In this document: positions 9,215-17,639 of the stretch, in pieces
Numbering within the stretch: position 1 is the first letter of the stretch
Layout: each line of letters opens with the position of its first letter
Source of the DNA: Nannocystis pusilla
GTDB lineage: Bacteria > Myxococcota_A > Polyangia > Nannocystales > Nannocystaceae
Assembly: GCF_026626665.1 (NCBI RefSeq)
Contig: NZ_JAPNKE010000002.1
Coordinates: 8,037,168 to 8,101,167 of the forward strand
Direction of reading: 5' to 3'
Length of the DNA: 64,000 nucleotides
Position numbers and translations under genes: made by a program
The notes under the pieces: generated by a model
The model's database searches: none
What the model was told of the DNA's origin: nothing
Seen by the model: the letters and a program-made list of their open reading frames with translations, nothing else

Positions 9215-9838
9215 ATGTTGCGCGTGCAGTCGATCGTCGAGGGCCATGGCGAAGTCCTCGCTCTGCCGCCGTTAGTTCGACGAATATGCAGCGAACTCTT
9301 CAGTCTGTACCACGTCGAGGTCGCTCAGCCGCTCCGTCAGCCGCGGACGCGCCTGGTCCGAGACGGCGAGCTTCAACGTTTCGCAGGAGTCGCTGCCAAC
9401 AAATTGCGCGCGGCTCGCCCGGTGGCCCACGGCCTCGTGCTTGTGCTCCTCGATGGCGACGGGGACCGCCCCTGCGAGTTGGGACCGCGCCTACTAGCGC
9501 GCGCGCAGTCCGGAAGCGGCGATCAAGCCGCCGCATGCGTCGTAGCCAATCTCGAGTTCGAGACCTGGTTCGTCGCGGCCGCGGAATCTCTCGGTGACTA
9601 CCTGGATCTCGGCGCTAGCCAAATCCCTCAGTCTCCCGAGACACTTCGACTGCGTAAGAAGTGGATCGAAGATCGCTTCCGCGGCACCCGCTATAGTGAG
9701 ACGCTAGACCAACCGCGATTGGCGGCACGGATGGACCTCGCGCTGTGTCGGTCGCGTTCGCCTTCTTTCGACAAACTGTGTCGGGACCTCGAGCGCGCGA
9801 TCGCTACCATGCGGACCCGAACCAGCGGACATGAGTAG
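9215..9838 (+). CDS. TOPRIM-like DUF4276 family protein, partner of the AAA ATPase
   Basis: This 207-residue protein carries an N-terminal VEGHGE motif (residues 8-13) and VLLDGDGD about 75 residues later. That is the Glu ... Asp-x-Asp arrangement of TOPRIM nucleases and of the DUF4276 family. The conserved Glu and Asp pair would bind Mg2+. NLEFETWF and the C-terminal SFDKLCRDLERAI helix are also typical of such proteins. The ATG lies one base after the ATPase stop. Acting with the ATPase, it is likely the effector or nuclease of a two-gene antiphage or DNA-repair module. The family assignment rests on motif recall, and the biological role is inferred. Confidence 0.7.
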   Translation: MLRVQSIVEGHGEVLALPPLVRRICSELFSLYHVEVAQPLRQPRTRLVRDGELQRFAGVAANKLRAARPVAHGLVLVLLDGDGDRPCELGPRLLARAQSGSGDQAAACVVANLEFETWFVAAAESLGDYLDLGASQIPQSPETLRLRKKWIEDRFRGTRYSETLDQPRLAARMDLALCRSRSPSFDKLCRDLERAIATMRTRTSGHE

Positions 9839-9901
9839 GGCGCGGCTCACGGAGAGTTTCCCGCGACCTCCAGTTTGCGGCTGTGAGCACGCCGCGATAA
9901 G

Positions 9902-11759
9902 ATGCCCGCCATGACGGTGTTCTCCCGCCGCGCCTGGCCCACGGTCTCACTCGCCTTCGCCGCGCTGCTGTCCGCGCCCGCGAGCGCCGCGACCGAGCCT
10001 GGCAGCTTGCAGAACCCGCTCGAGAAGTCGGCCGACTGTCGCAAGTGCCACGCCTTCGCCAACCCGCCCGAGCACGCCGACGTGCCCAACGTCTCGCCGA
10101 TCGCCTGGGCCGGCGGCATGATGGCCAACTCCGCCCGCGACCCGGTGTTCTGGGCCGGGGTGGCGATCGCCGCCCAGGACATGCCCGGCGAGACCGCGAG
10201 CTGCGTCCGCTGCCACTCGCCGCGGGCCTTCGTGGCCGGCCGTGACGACGCCACCGCGATCGACGACCTCGACCCCGACGACCTCGCGGGCGTCGACTGC
10301 GACCTGTGCCACCGCATGATCGACGACGGCGTCACGCCGCCGGGCGACGCCCACTACACCATCGACGACGTCATCGGCGACGCCGGCGACGTGCCGAAGC
10401 AGGGCCCGTGGTCGTACGACGGCGGCGACAAGCCGATGCACAGCTGGATGGTCGGCGATCTGCTGGGCCGCTCCGAGCACTGCGGCACCTGCCACGACGT
10501 CACCACCGGGCGCGACCGCCTCGACGCCGACGGCCAGCCGACCGGCGCCAAGTTCAACGAGCAGCGCACCTACAGCGAGTGGCTCGCCAGCGCCTACGCG
10601 ACCCCGGGCCTCGAGTTCAAGTCGTGCCAGGACTGCCACATGCCGGCGGTCGACAACGTCGCCGGCTGCGCCGAGTTCAACAGCCAGGGCATCGTGCACG
10701 CCACCGGCGGCCGCCGCCACGACCTCGCCGGGGCGAACCGGCGGATGGTGGAAATTCGAAGTCGCTGTACGGCAGCGCCGGCAGCGGCGACATCGACGAC
10801 GCCTACTTCGACGTCGCGCTCGCGGGCATCGACCTCTCGCTCGGGGGCGCGGCGACGCTCGAGGTCACTGCGCCGGAGTCGGTCGACCTGCAGGCGGGCA
10901 TCGACGGCTGGGGCGTCAAGGTCACCAACAACACCGGCCACAAGCTGCCGAGCGGCTACTCCGAGGGCCGCGTCATGTGGCTCGAGATCACCGCGAGCTA
11001 CATGGGCGAGCCCGTCTGGGGCTCGGGGCGGTGGATCGCCGGCCAGGGCCTCGAGGGCGACCCGCAGCAGCGCACCTACGAGGCGATCGCGGTGCACCAG
11101 CAGACCGGCGCGACCAACCACCTCCTGCTCAACGACTACTGGCAGGTGGACAGCCGGATCCCCAAGGGCCTCCAGGCCGGCATCGAGACCGACCCGGTCG
11201 GCGACCGCTACGCGCAGCTTCCCGACGAGACCTGGCCGCACTGGGACGAGGTCACCTACGCGTTCGCGCCGGCGCGCATCGTCGACCTCACGCCCGGGCA
11301 GGACGACCTCCTCGACCTCCGCGTCCGCCTCCTCTACGTCATCAACACCCCCGCCTACCTCGAGTTCCTGGCCACCGAGAACCACACGAACAGCGCCGGC
11401 GCCGACGCGCAGGCGCTGTTCCCCGCCGAACCTGACCCATTGGTCCTGGCCGAATGGACAGCCTCGGTCCGCTGCGCGGCCTGGTCGAGGAGGGCGAGTC
11501 GAGCGACGGCACCAGCGACGGCACCGGCACCAGCGACGGTACGGGCGACGCGCCGACCACCGGCGCGACGACCGGCAGCACCGGCGCCGCGAGCACGGGC
11601 CCTGGCCCCACCGGCACCACCGCCGACGCGACGGGCAGCGCGACCACCGGCGGTCAGCAAGGCGGCGACGACGGCTGCGGTTGCCGGCAGAGCGGCCCGG
11701 CCGGCGGCTTCGCGCTGCTGCTGCTCGCGCTCGGCCGCCGCCGCCGAACCCGTCGCTGA
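9902..11759 (+). CDS. Pentaheme cytochrome c-type surface protein with MYXO-CTERM-like tail (two frameshifts)
   Basis: The repaired product is about 619 residues. A Sec signal peptide (about residues 5-30, ending PASAA) leads into a domain with five CxxCH heme sites (CRKCH, CVRCH, CDLCH, CGTCH, CQDCH) within roughly 230 residues, resembling cytochrome c554-like electron carriers. A beta-rich domain follows (WGVKVTNNTGHKLPSGY), then a Ser/Thr/Gly linker. The end is GCGC, a hydrophobic helix (FALLLLALG) and RRRRTRR, the MYXO-CTERM sorting pattern. One A is missing near 10750 (GGAAATTCG should give VENSKSLYG) and one base between 11433 and 11500. With both restored the length is a multiple of three. 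It likely sits on the cell surface in extracellular or periplasmic electron transfer. The DNA just after its stop repeats the tail. Confidence 0.8.
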
Positions 11760-12080
11760 GGCGCTCGCCCGGGCTCCCTCCTGCTGCGACTCGCGCTCGT
11801 CCGCCGCCGCCGAGCCCGGCGCTGACGCTCCTGCTGCTGCTCGCGCTCGTCCGTCGCCAAGCCTGGCGCTGACGCGCTCGCCCTGCTGCTGCTAGCGCTC
11901 GGTCGCCGAGCCCGGCGCTGACGCGCTCGCCCTGCTGCTGCTCGCGCTCGGTCGCCGAGCCCGGCGCTGACGCGCTCGCCCTGCTGCTGCTCGCGCTCGT
12001 CCGCCGAGCCCGGCGCTGACGCGCTCGCCCTGCTGCTGCTCGTCGCGCTCGGTCGCCTCCGCCGAGCCCGTCGCTGACGC
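11760..12080 (+). repeat. Tandem array echoing the MYXO-CTERM tail of the upstream gene
   Basis: Six successive copies of the preceding gene's last 50 or so bases, stop codon included, follow its real stop. TGA codons in GCGCTGA or TCGCTGA context fall at 11823, 11870, 11919, 11968, 12017 and 12075, spaced 66, 47, 49, 49, 49 and 58 bp. Each unit keeps CTGCTGCTGCTCGCGCTCG (the hydrophobic helix) and an Arg-rich end. The usual unit of 49 bp is not a multiple of three. A degraded unit continues to about 12170. Confidence 0.8.
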
Positions 12081-12808
12081 ACCGCTCGACGTCGCGTTGC
12101 TGCTGCTCGCGCTCGGCCCCCCGCCGCCGCGCCCGCGCTCGATGCTGCGGCTCGCGCTCGTCCGCCTTCGCGCCCGCACGAGCCACGCGCCTGAGCCGGC
12201 CTCGGGCCGCTGCTCGCGATCGGGTCGTCGCGACCGAGGCCGTCGAGTCACCATTCGTGTCGCAAGGCCCCGGCATTCGCATCGGCCATTCGCGGGACGC
12301 TCATTTTCGAGGGTCCTATGATTCGGCCGACCCGTTCGCGAGACCTTCTTCAATTCTACCTCGTCAAAGAATCGCGGACTGTCTCCCCCGTGGCTTTACT
12401 TGCGCGCCGGTGCCCCCGCGAAGCGTCGCGCCCCGCGCGGCTCTCCTCATTCGCGCTCTGCCATTCGCGCGTCCCCGGTCTCCCCGCCGGCGCATTCGAG
12501 GCCCCCTGCCGCGCGGTTCGCCTCGGTCGAATCATGCCACTCGGAGACGCAAGCTCCCATCATTCGCACCGAGCCATTCGCCGAGCGAATCTCCGCGCAG
12601 CTCGCCGTCAAACCGAACCCCCTGCGCCCTGTCCCTCGCGAAGGACCCTCCGGACGCGCCCGCCGTGACGGCGCCCGTCACCCCAGCGCGCGAACCGTCT
12701 CGCCGCGAGACCGTCCCGCCCGCCGATGCGCCCCGGAGATCTGCCCGCGCGCGATTTCGCCCCCGCCTCCCGTCCTCGCGCCGAGCGCGCGCCAAGTATG
12801 AACAGCGT

Positions 12809-12829
12809 CCGGGCCGCCCCGTGGCCCGG
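12809..12829 (+). terminator. GC-rich hairpin, possible terminator
   Basis: CCGGGCC (12809-12815) and GGCCCGG (12823-12829) pair perfectly around a 7-base loop and are followed by CTTTGGTT. The U-run is poor, so this is only a candidate. Confidence 0.3.
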
Positions 12830-13032
12830 CTTTGGTTAAGCCAGCATCATTCAAGATAGTCGTTTCCCGACAACAATATCCCGTAAAATTCATGCGTGCC
12901 GACCCGCCCCGGCCCTCTCTCGCGGCTCCTTGCCCAGCCCGACCGGCCGCGGCAGTGAACGCGCCGCCATCCACGCCGCGCGCCGCGGCGACCGACCTCG
13001 AGCGGCGCCGTGCTGTCACATCGACACCTGCG

Positions 13033-13074
13033 CGCGATCGACATGTCTCTTCGGACATATTTCAGTCGATCGCG
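13033..13074. repeat. Long stem-loop containing an ATGTC/GACAT palindrome
   Basis: CGCGATCGAC (13033-13042) pairs with GTCGATCGCG (13065-13074). Inside, ATGTC (13043-13047) can pair with GACAT (13054-13058). It lies 150 bp upstream of the hydrogenase-like operon and is the largest member-like structure of the dispersed palindrome family. Confidence 0.55.
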
Positions 13075-13225
13075 TCGATGAGCGCGAGTTCATCTGGCGC
13101 CGCGCTGCATCGGCCGTGAACCGGTGAACCGCACTTAACTCGACCGTTACCGGCCCCGCTCCTACCTTGATTGCGTCGAGTCTCACCAGTCGGGGCGCCG
13201 GGTCGCGGCGCCGGGGAGAGCTCCG

Positions 13226-14028
13226 TTGTCGCCACTCCTGTCCTTTATCACCGCCGCTCCGGGGGCGGGTGCGCCGTGGGGCGTCGCGCTGTCGCAGACA
13301 GCCGGCGTCCTGCTGTTGCCGCTCGTCTGGCTCGGCGTCGCCGCGCAGGTCGAGGCCGGGCTGAGCGGGCGCCGGGGCGTGCGTCTGCTGCAGCCCGCGC
13401 GCGACCTGCTGCGAGCGCTGCGCAAGGGCGCGGCGATGCGGCCCCGCGGCCTGCTGGCGCTCGTCGCCGCGCTCGCCCTCGCCGCCCTCGCGCCGGTCGT
13501 CGGCCCGACCTCGCCGCTCGCGTTCCACGGCGACCTCGCCGTGTTCGTCGGCCTGCTGGCCCTCTACCACCATTCGCAGCGCCGGGCCGGGGCCCCGCCC
13601 CGCGGCGCGCTGCAGCTCCTCGCGCTGGTCGCCGCGCTGCTCGCCGGCACCCAGGTCGGCCTCGACGAGCTCGCCGCCAGCCCGCGCTGGACCGTCGCCC
13701 TCGTGTGCGCCGCCGCCACGTTGCTCGCGCTACGGGTCGTCGCCGCCGATCGCCCCGACGACGTCCTCGACCACGGCCTCGCGCGCTACCTCGACGGCGT
13801 CGTCGCGGTCGCCCTCTCCGGTCTGTTCGCCGCCCTCGTCCTCCCGTCCGCGCGCGGCTGGCCGGGCGTGTCCGTGCACCTGCTCGTCTCGCTCGCGCTG
13901 GCGGCGTCGGCGGGGACCTTCGCGGCCCGCGTCGCCCGGCCGCGCCCCGCCGCGCGCTCGCTGTACTTCGGCGGCGCCGCGCTGTGCGAGGGCCTCGGCG
14001 TCGTCCTGCACCTGCGGGGGGCGAATGA
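13226..14028 (+). CDS. HyfC/HycD/NuoH-like membrane subunit (frameshift near the end)
   Basis: This integral membrane protein of about 267 residues has multiple hydrophobic helices. Its early segment LLQPARDLLRALRKGA matches the LLQPYRDL region of group 4 hydrogenase/complex I ion-translocating subunits (HycD, HyfC, NuoH). The TTG start at 13226 has a GGGGAGAG ribosome site five bases upstream. In the given frame the protein runs past the next gene's start into an Arg-rich tail. Adding one G to the six-G run near 14015 gives ...LHLRGGE and a TGA at 14026-14028, overlapping the next ATG (ATGA). That is the normal coupling, so a homopolymer error is likely. It should anchor the soluble arm encoded next. 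No antiporter-like subunits are nearby. Confidence 0.7.
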
Positions 14029-15566
14029 CCGCTCCGCGCTCGGCCCAGTCGCAGCCGCCGGGCGAGCCGGGAGCGCGCTCCTTCCTGCGCCTCGTGTCGT
14101 CGCGCCCGGTCCCCGCGGCGCCGGGCGACGGCGACGGCGGCCCGCGCCCCTTGCTCGTGGCCGCCGTCGACGACCTGCCCGAGCTCCCGGGCGACACCTT
14201 CGTCGCCGCGCTCGCCCGCGAGACCGCCGCGGGCGCCCGCGTGCTGACCTACCACGGCCGCCGCGACGACGTGCGCGGCATCGTCCTGACCGCGGCGCTG
14301 GTGCGCCCGCGCGGCCTCGCGGTGATGCGCGGACGGGCCGCACACGACCGGGCGCTGCCCGCCTTGCGCGGCCCGCTCGGCGCCCACGAGCGCCTGCTCG
14401 AAAGGACATACGGCCTGCAGCTCGCCGTCCCGCCGCCGCGAGCCGCCGACGCCCCGCTCGACCCGCGCGACATGTGGTTCTGGCCGGCCGGCAAGACCGC
14501 GGAGGAGCGCGATCCCGGCTTCGGCGGCCTCGTCGATCACGGCCCCCTGCGCCTGCACTGCCGCGGTGACCACATCCGCGGCGTCGAGCTGCGGGCCGGA
14601 GCGGAGCACGACGTCGAGGCGGTGCTCTGCACGCGACCCGTCGCCCAGCTCCCGGCGCTGATCGAGACCCTGCGCGGCGAGGGCAGCGTGGCCCGGGCCT
14701 GGGCCCACGCGATGGCGATCGAGGGCCTCGCCGGCGTCGACCTCGACCTCGCCGGCGACGTCCACCGCGGCGTCGGCCTCGAGCTCGAGCGGATCGCCGG
14801 TCACCTCGTCAGCCTCGCCGCCACCGCCCGCGCGATCGGCTTCGGCGCCGGCGCGTCCGACCTCGACCGCCTGCACGCGCTCGCCCGCGACCTCCTCATG
14901 CGCCTGTGCGGCAGCCGCCACGGCCACGGCCACGTGCGCCCCGGCGGCGTGCGCGAGCCGATCGGCGCCGCGCGGATCGCCGACGTCCGCGCCACCCTCA
15001 CCGGCCTCCGCGGCGCCTTCGCCCGCTGCAGCGCGATGCTGCTGGGCGCCCGCTCGGTCCGGGCCCGGCTCGACGGCGTCGGCGGCCTCACCGGCGGCGA
15101 CGCGGCCCAGCTCGGCCTCGTCGGCCCGGCCGCGCGCGCCAGCGGCCTGCCGCACGACCTCCGGCGCGACCTCCCCGGCCGCCTCTACCGCCGCCACGCG
15201 GTCGACGTGTTCGTCGAGTACGACGGCGACTGCCTGGCCCGCGCCTCGCTGCGAGCGCGCGAGGTCGACGCGGCCGTCGCGTGGATCTTGCACAGCATCG
15301 CCGGGGCCGCCGGCGCACGCCCGGCCGCGGCGCTGCCTTCGCTCGCACCGCGTCATCTGGCGATCGCCGCGGTCGAGGGGGCGCGCGGGTCGATCGTCCA
15401 CCTGCTCGAGACCGACGCCGCCGGCCGGCTGCTCGACTACCGCGCCCAGGACCCGGCGATGTTCGCCTGGCCCGCCCTGGCCACCGCCGTCCGCGGCGGC
15501 ACGCTCGCCGACGTCCACCTGTGCGCGCACAGCCTCGACCTCGCCCTCGGAGGCCTCGCGTGCTGA
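14025..15566 (+). CDS. NuoCD/HycE-like large subunit lacking Ni-Fe ligands
   Basis: This 513-residue protein has an N-terminal NuoC/HycE-like part and a C-terminal NuoD/hydrogenase large-subunit-like part. The segment LRGEGSVARAWAHAMAIE aligns with the region that in hydrogenases reads R-x-C-G-x-C, but both Cys are absent. Near the end, CAHSLDLALGG stands where hydrogenases have DPCxxC and complex I has S-x-D-x-x-x-G. It is therefore not a Ni-Fe hydrogenase catalytic subunit but a complex I/Ehr-type homologue. ELERIAGHLVSLA is the conserved helix of the family. The start overlaps the membrane subunit's stop (ATGA). The ancestral stop overlapped the start of the next gene, which is now 560 bp away across a repeat array. 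Confidence 0.75.
   Translation: MTAPRSAQSQPPGEPGARSFLRLVSSRPVPAAPGDGDGGPRPLLVAAVDDLPELPGDTFVAALARETAAGARVLTYHGRRDDVRGIVLTAALVRPRGLAVMRGRAAHDRALPALRGPLGAHERLLERTYGLQLAVPPPRAADAPLDPRDMWFWPAGKTAEERDPGFGGLVDHGPLRLHCRGDHIRGVELRAGAEHDVEAVLCTRPVAQLPALIETLRGEGSVARAWAHAMAIEGLAGVDLDLAGDVHRGVGLELERIAGHLVSLAATARAIGFGAGASDLDRLHALARDLLMRLCGSRHGHGHVRPGGVREPIGAARIADVRATLTGLRGAFARCSAMLLGARSVRARLDGVGGLTGGDAAQLGLVGPAARASGLPHDLRRDLPGRLYRRHAVDVFVEYDGDCLARASLRAREVDAAVAWILHSIAGAAGARPAAALPSLAPRHLAIAAVEGARGSIVHLLETDAAGRLLDYRAQDPAMFAWPALATAVRGGTLADVHLCAHSLDLALGGLAC
15548..15566. repeat. 19-bp direct repeat, left copy (gene junction)
   Basis: CGGAGGCCTCGCGTGCTGA contains a ribosome site, a GTG start and the TGA stop of the large-subunit gene. 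An identical copy lies at 16116-16134, where it provides the start of the next operon gene. The two bound the 45-bp repeat array. Confidence 0.85.
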
Positions 15567-15711
15567 AGCCTCGCCCGCGTGGGACCGCGAGTTTTTCTCG
15601 ATCGAGCGCTGCGCCGACGCTCTCCATACGACCCGACGCCGCTCGCCCCGACGCGCCGCGCAGCTCCGACCTCCGTCCGCTCACGACCGCGAACCATCGC
15701 GAGCTGCGGAC

Positions 15712-16110
15712 CCCTCCGCAGCTCTCACTCACTCGCTCGACTCGCACGCTACGAACCGCTCCGCACCTCGCACTCACTCGCTCCGCTCGCGCGCCGTGGA
15801 CCGCTCCGCAGCTCGCACTCACTCGCTCCGCTCGCGCCCTGCGGATCCCTCCGCACCTCGCACTCACTCGCTCGCCTCGCGCCCCGCGGATCCCTCCGCA
15901 CCTCGCACTCGCTCGCTCGGCTCGCGCCCTGCGGACCCCTCCGCACCTCGCACTCGCTCGCTCGCCTCGCGCCCCGCGGATCCCTCCGCACCTCGCACTC
16001 ACTCACTCGGCTCGCGCGCTGCGGACCCTCCGCAGCTCGCACTCACTCGCACGGCTCGCGCGCTGCGGACCCCTCCGCAGCTCGCACTCACTCGCATTCG
16101 CTCGGCGCTC
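15712..16110. repeat. 45-bp tandem repeat array between two operon genes
   Basis: About nine imperfect copies of a 45-bp unit with core CTCGCACTCACTCGCTCG followed by CCTCGCGCC and GCGGAYCCCTCCGCA, which is itself a GGATCC-centred palindromic stretch. The period is a multiple of three, so several frames stay open on both strands. I see no protein-like composition beyond Ser/Ala/Arg/Leu. It separates two subunit genes of one complex. Confidence 0.85.
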
Positions 16111-16115
16111 GCGCC

Positions 16116-16134
16116 CGGAGGCCTCGCGTGCTGA
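16116..16134. repeat. 19-bp direct repeat, right copy (gene junction)
   Basis: This is identical to 15548-15566. It supplies GGAGG (16117-16121) and GTG (16128-16130) for the ferredoxin-NuoB gene. Confidence 0.85.
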
Positions 16135-16880
16135 CCATGCTCCGCAACCTCCGGCCGCCGCCGCGACGCGCCCTGCCGGACCTGCGCGCCGCCGAGGCGG
16201 CGGGCTTCTGCGGCCTACCTGTCCTCAAAGACAGTGATTGCCCGAGCGACTGCACCGCCTGCCTCCCGGTGTGTCCCGGCGGCGCCCTGACGCGGACCGG
16301 CGGCGCCCTCGCGCTCGACCTCGGGCGCTGCGTGTTCTGCCGCGAGTGCGTCCATGCCTGTCCCGAAGGCAAGGTTCGTTTCAGCTCCGAGCACCGGCTC
16401 GCCAGCGGCACCCGCGGCGACCTCGTCATCGGCCCCGAGCGCCGCGCACCGGCCCCCGCGAGCGCCTCGGCTGCGTTTCGCCGGCTCTACGGGCGCTCGC
16501 TCAAGCTGCATCGCCTCGTCCTCGGCGGCTGCGACGGCTGCGACCGCGAGCTGCGGGCCTGCGCCGACGGTCACTTCGACATGGGCCGCTGGGGCATCGA
16601 CTGGGTCGACGCCGCGCGCGACGCCGACGGCCTCGTCGTCTCGGGCCCGGTCGCCGCCGCGGCCGACGACGCGCTGCTGCGGCGCACCTGGGACGCGATC
16701 GTCGGGCCCAAGGTGCTGATCGCCGTCGGCGCCTGTGCCATCGGCGGCGGTCCGCACCACGACGGCGCCGACGCGGGCGGCTTCTTCCGCGAGCGCGCCC
16801 CCGACCTGTTCCTCCCCGGGTGTCCGCTGCACCCGCTGGCCTTCATCCACGGCGTGCTCGACCTGCTCGGCATCGTCTGA
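16128..16880 (+). CDS. Ferredoxin / NuoB-HycG-like small subunit fusion
   Basis: The product is a 250-residue iron-sulfur protein. Residues about 25-75 hold two [4Fe-4S] sites: an atypically spaced CPSDCTACLPVCP and a canonical CVFCRECVHACP, as in HycF/HyfH/NuoI. The rest is a NuoB/HycG small subunit with GGCDGC, VGACAIGGG and PGCPLHP, giving the four Cys of the proximal N2-type cluster. In most relatives these are two proteins; here they are one chain. GTG at 16128 is chosen because GGAGG precedes it by six bases; ATG at 16137 is the alternative. The protein would pass electrons to the Cys-less large subunit encoded upstream. Confidence 0.8.
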   Translation: MLTMLRNLRPPPRRALPDLRAAEAAGFCGLPVLKDSDCPSDCTACLPVCPGGALTRTGGALALDLGRCVFCRECVHACPEGKVRFSSEHRLASGTRGDLVIGPERRAPAPASASAAFRRLYGRSLKLHRLVLGGCDGCDRELRACADGHFDMGRWGIDWVDAARDADGLVVSGPVAAAADDALLRRTWDAIVGPKVLIAVGACAIGGGPHHDGADAGGFFRERAPDLFLPGCPLHPLAFIHGVLDLLGIV

Positions 16881-16923
16881 GCGCGCCTTCCTCCTGCACC
16901 ACTCCTCACCCCGGACCTCGTCC

Positions 16924-17628
16924 ATGCCGACACCCACGACACCATCCTCGGCCAAGATCCTGGTCGTCGAGGACAACCGCAAGCTCGCCAGCTTCCTCTC
17001 GCGCGCGCTCACCGAGGAGGGCTACGTGGTCGACCTCGTCGACGACGGCGCGGTCGCGGTCTCGCAGGCGCGCAGCATCGAGTACCACCTCGTGATCCTC
17101 GACTGGATGCTGCCCTCGCTCGACGGCCTGAACGTGTGCCGCGCCCTGCGGACCGCCGGCAAGTCGGTGCCGATCCTCATGCTCACCGCGCGCTCCGAGT
17201 TCTGCGACCGCGTCTCCGGCCTCGACGCCGGCGCCGACGACTTCTTGCCCAAGCCGTTCGACCTCAGCGAGCTGCTGGCCCGCGTGCGCGCGCTCGGCCG
17301 CCGCGGCCAGCGCGACCGCTACCTCGAGGTCGGCCAGCTCCGCATCGACCGCCAGGACCGCACCGTCACCTTCGCCGGCGCGGACCTCGACCTCACCCAC
17401 CGCGAGTTCATGCTGCTCGGCTACCTCGCGCGCGAGGCCGGCCGCGTGGTGTCCCGCGTCGAGCTGCTCCAAAACGTGTGGGAGACCGCCTACGACCCCG
17501 GCACCAACATGATCGACGTCCACGTCAAGAACCTGCGGACCAAGCTCGGCGAGCACGCGTCCATGATCGAGACCGTCCGCGGCATCGGCTACCGCTGGCA
17601 GGCCGAGCCCGGCAACCGCGTGGCCTGA
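16924..17628 (+). CDS. OmpR/PhoB-family response regulator (orphan)
   Basis: This 234-residue response regulator has a receiver domain (ILVVEDNRKLASF; phospho-Asp in VILDWMLPSLDG; Thr in MLTARSE; Lys in LPKPFDL) and a C-terminal winged-helix Trans_reg_C domain (LTHREFMLLGYLA ... NMIDVHVKNLRTKL ... TVRGIGYRW). It follows the hydrogenase-like operon by 43 bp on the same strand, so it may be co-transcribed. No histidine kinase is adjacent. ATG at 16924 starts the receiver at the usual distance. It is followed by an 83-bp repeat array that could also be a target of DNA-binding proteins. Confidence 0.9.
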   Translation: MPTPTTPSSAKILVVEDNRKLASFLSRALTEEGYVVDLVDDGAVAVSQARSIEYHLVILDWMLPSLDGLNVCRALRTAGKSVPILMLTARSEFCDRVSGLDAGADDFLPKPFDLSELLARVRALGRRGQRDRYLEVGQLRIDRQDRTVTFAGADLDLTHREFMLLGYLAREAGRVVSRVELLQNVWETAYDPGTNMIDVHVKNLRTKLGEHASMIETVRGIGYRWQAEPGNRVA

Positions 17629-17639
17629 CGCGACCGGGC

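Larger units (their letters stand above)
12081..13225. other. Long gene-free region before the hydrogenase-like operon
   Basis: I see no convincing gene. Open frames here are Arg/Pro/Ser-rich by-products of composition. The stretch has recurrent CCATTCGC/CATTCG words between about 12250 and 12600, a GC hairpin at 12809-12829, a less GC-rich patch around 12835-12895 and a strong stem-loop at 13033-13074. The region could carry the operon promoter, but no clear -35/-10 pair was found. Confidence 0.45.

Noticed and set aside
11760..12080. Series of very small membrane peptides (helix plus Arg tail)
   Set aside because: The units lack start codons and ribosome sites; they are better seen as copies of the upstream gene's end.
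12250..12800. Several open frames of 70-200 codons
   Set aside because: They are Arg/Pro/Ser-rich, lack ribosome sites, overlap each other in many frames and match no domain.
15712..16110. Protein-coding repeat domain (Ser/Arg/Leu-rich) fused to the ferredoxin subunit
   Set aside because: Frames are open only because the 45-bp unit is a multiple of three; a strong ribosome site and GTG at 16128 mark the real start.
13226..16880. Ni-Fe hydrogenase operon
   Set aside because: The large subunit lacks all four Cys that bind Ni-Fe, so it cannot be called a hydrogenase; complex I/Ehr-like is the supported call.
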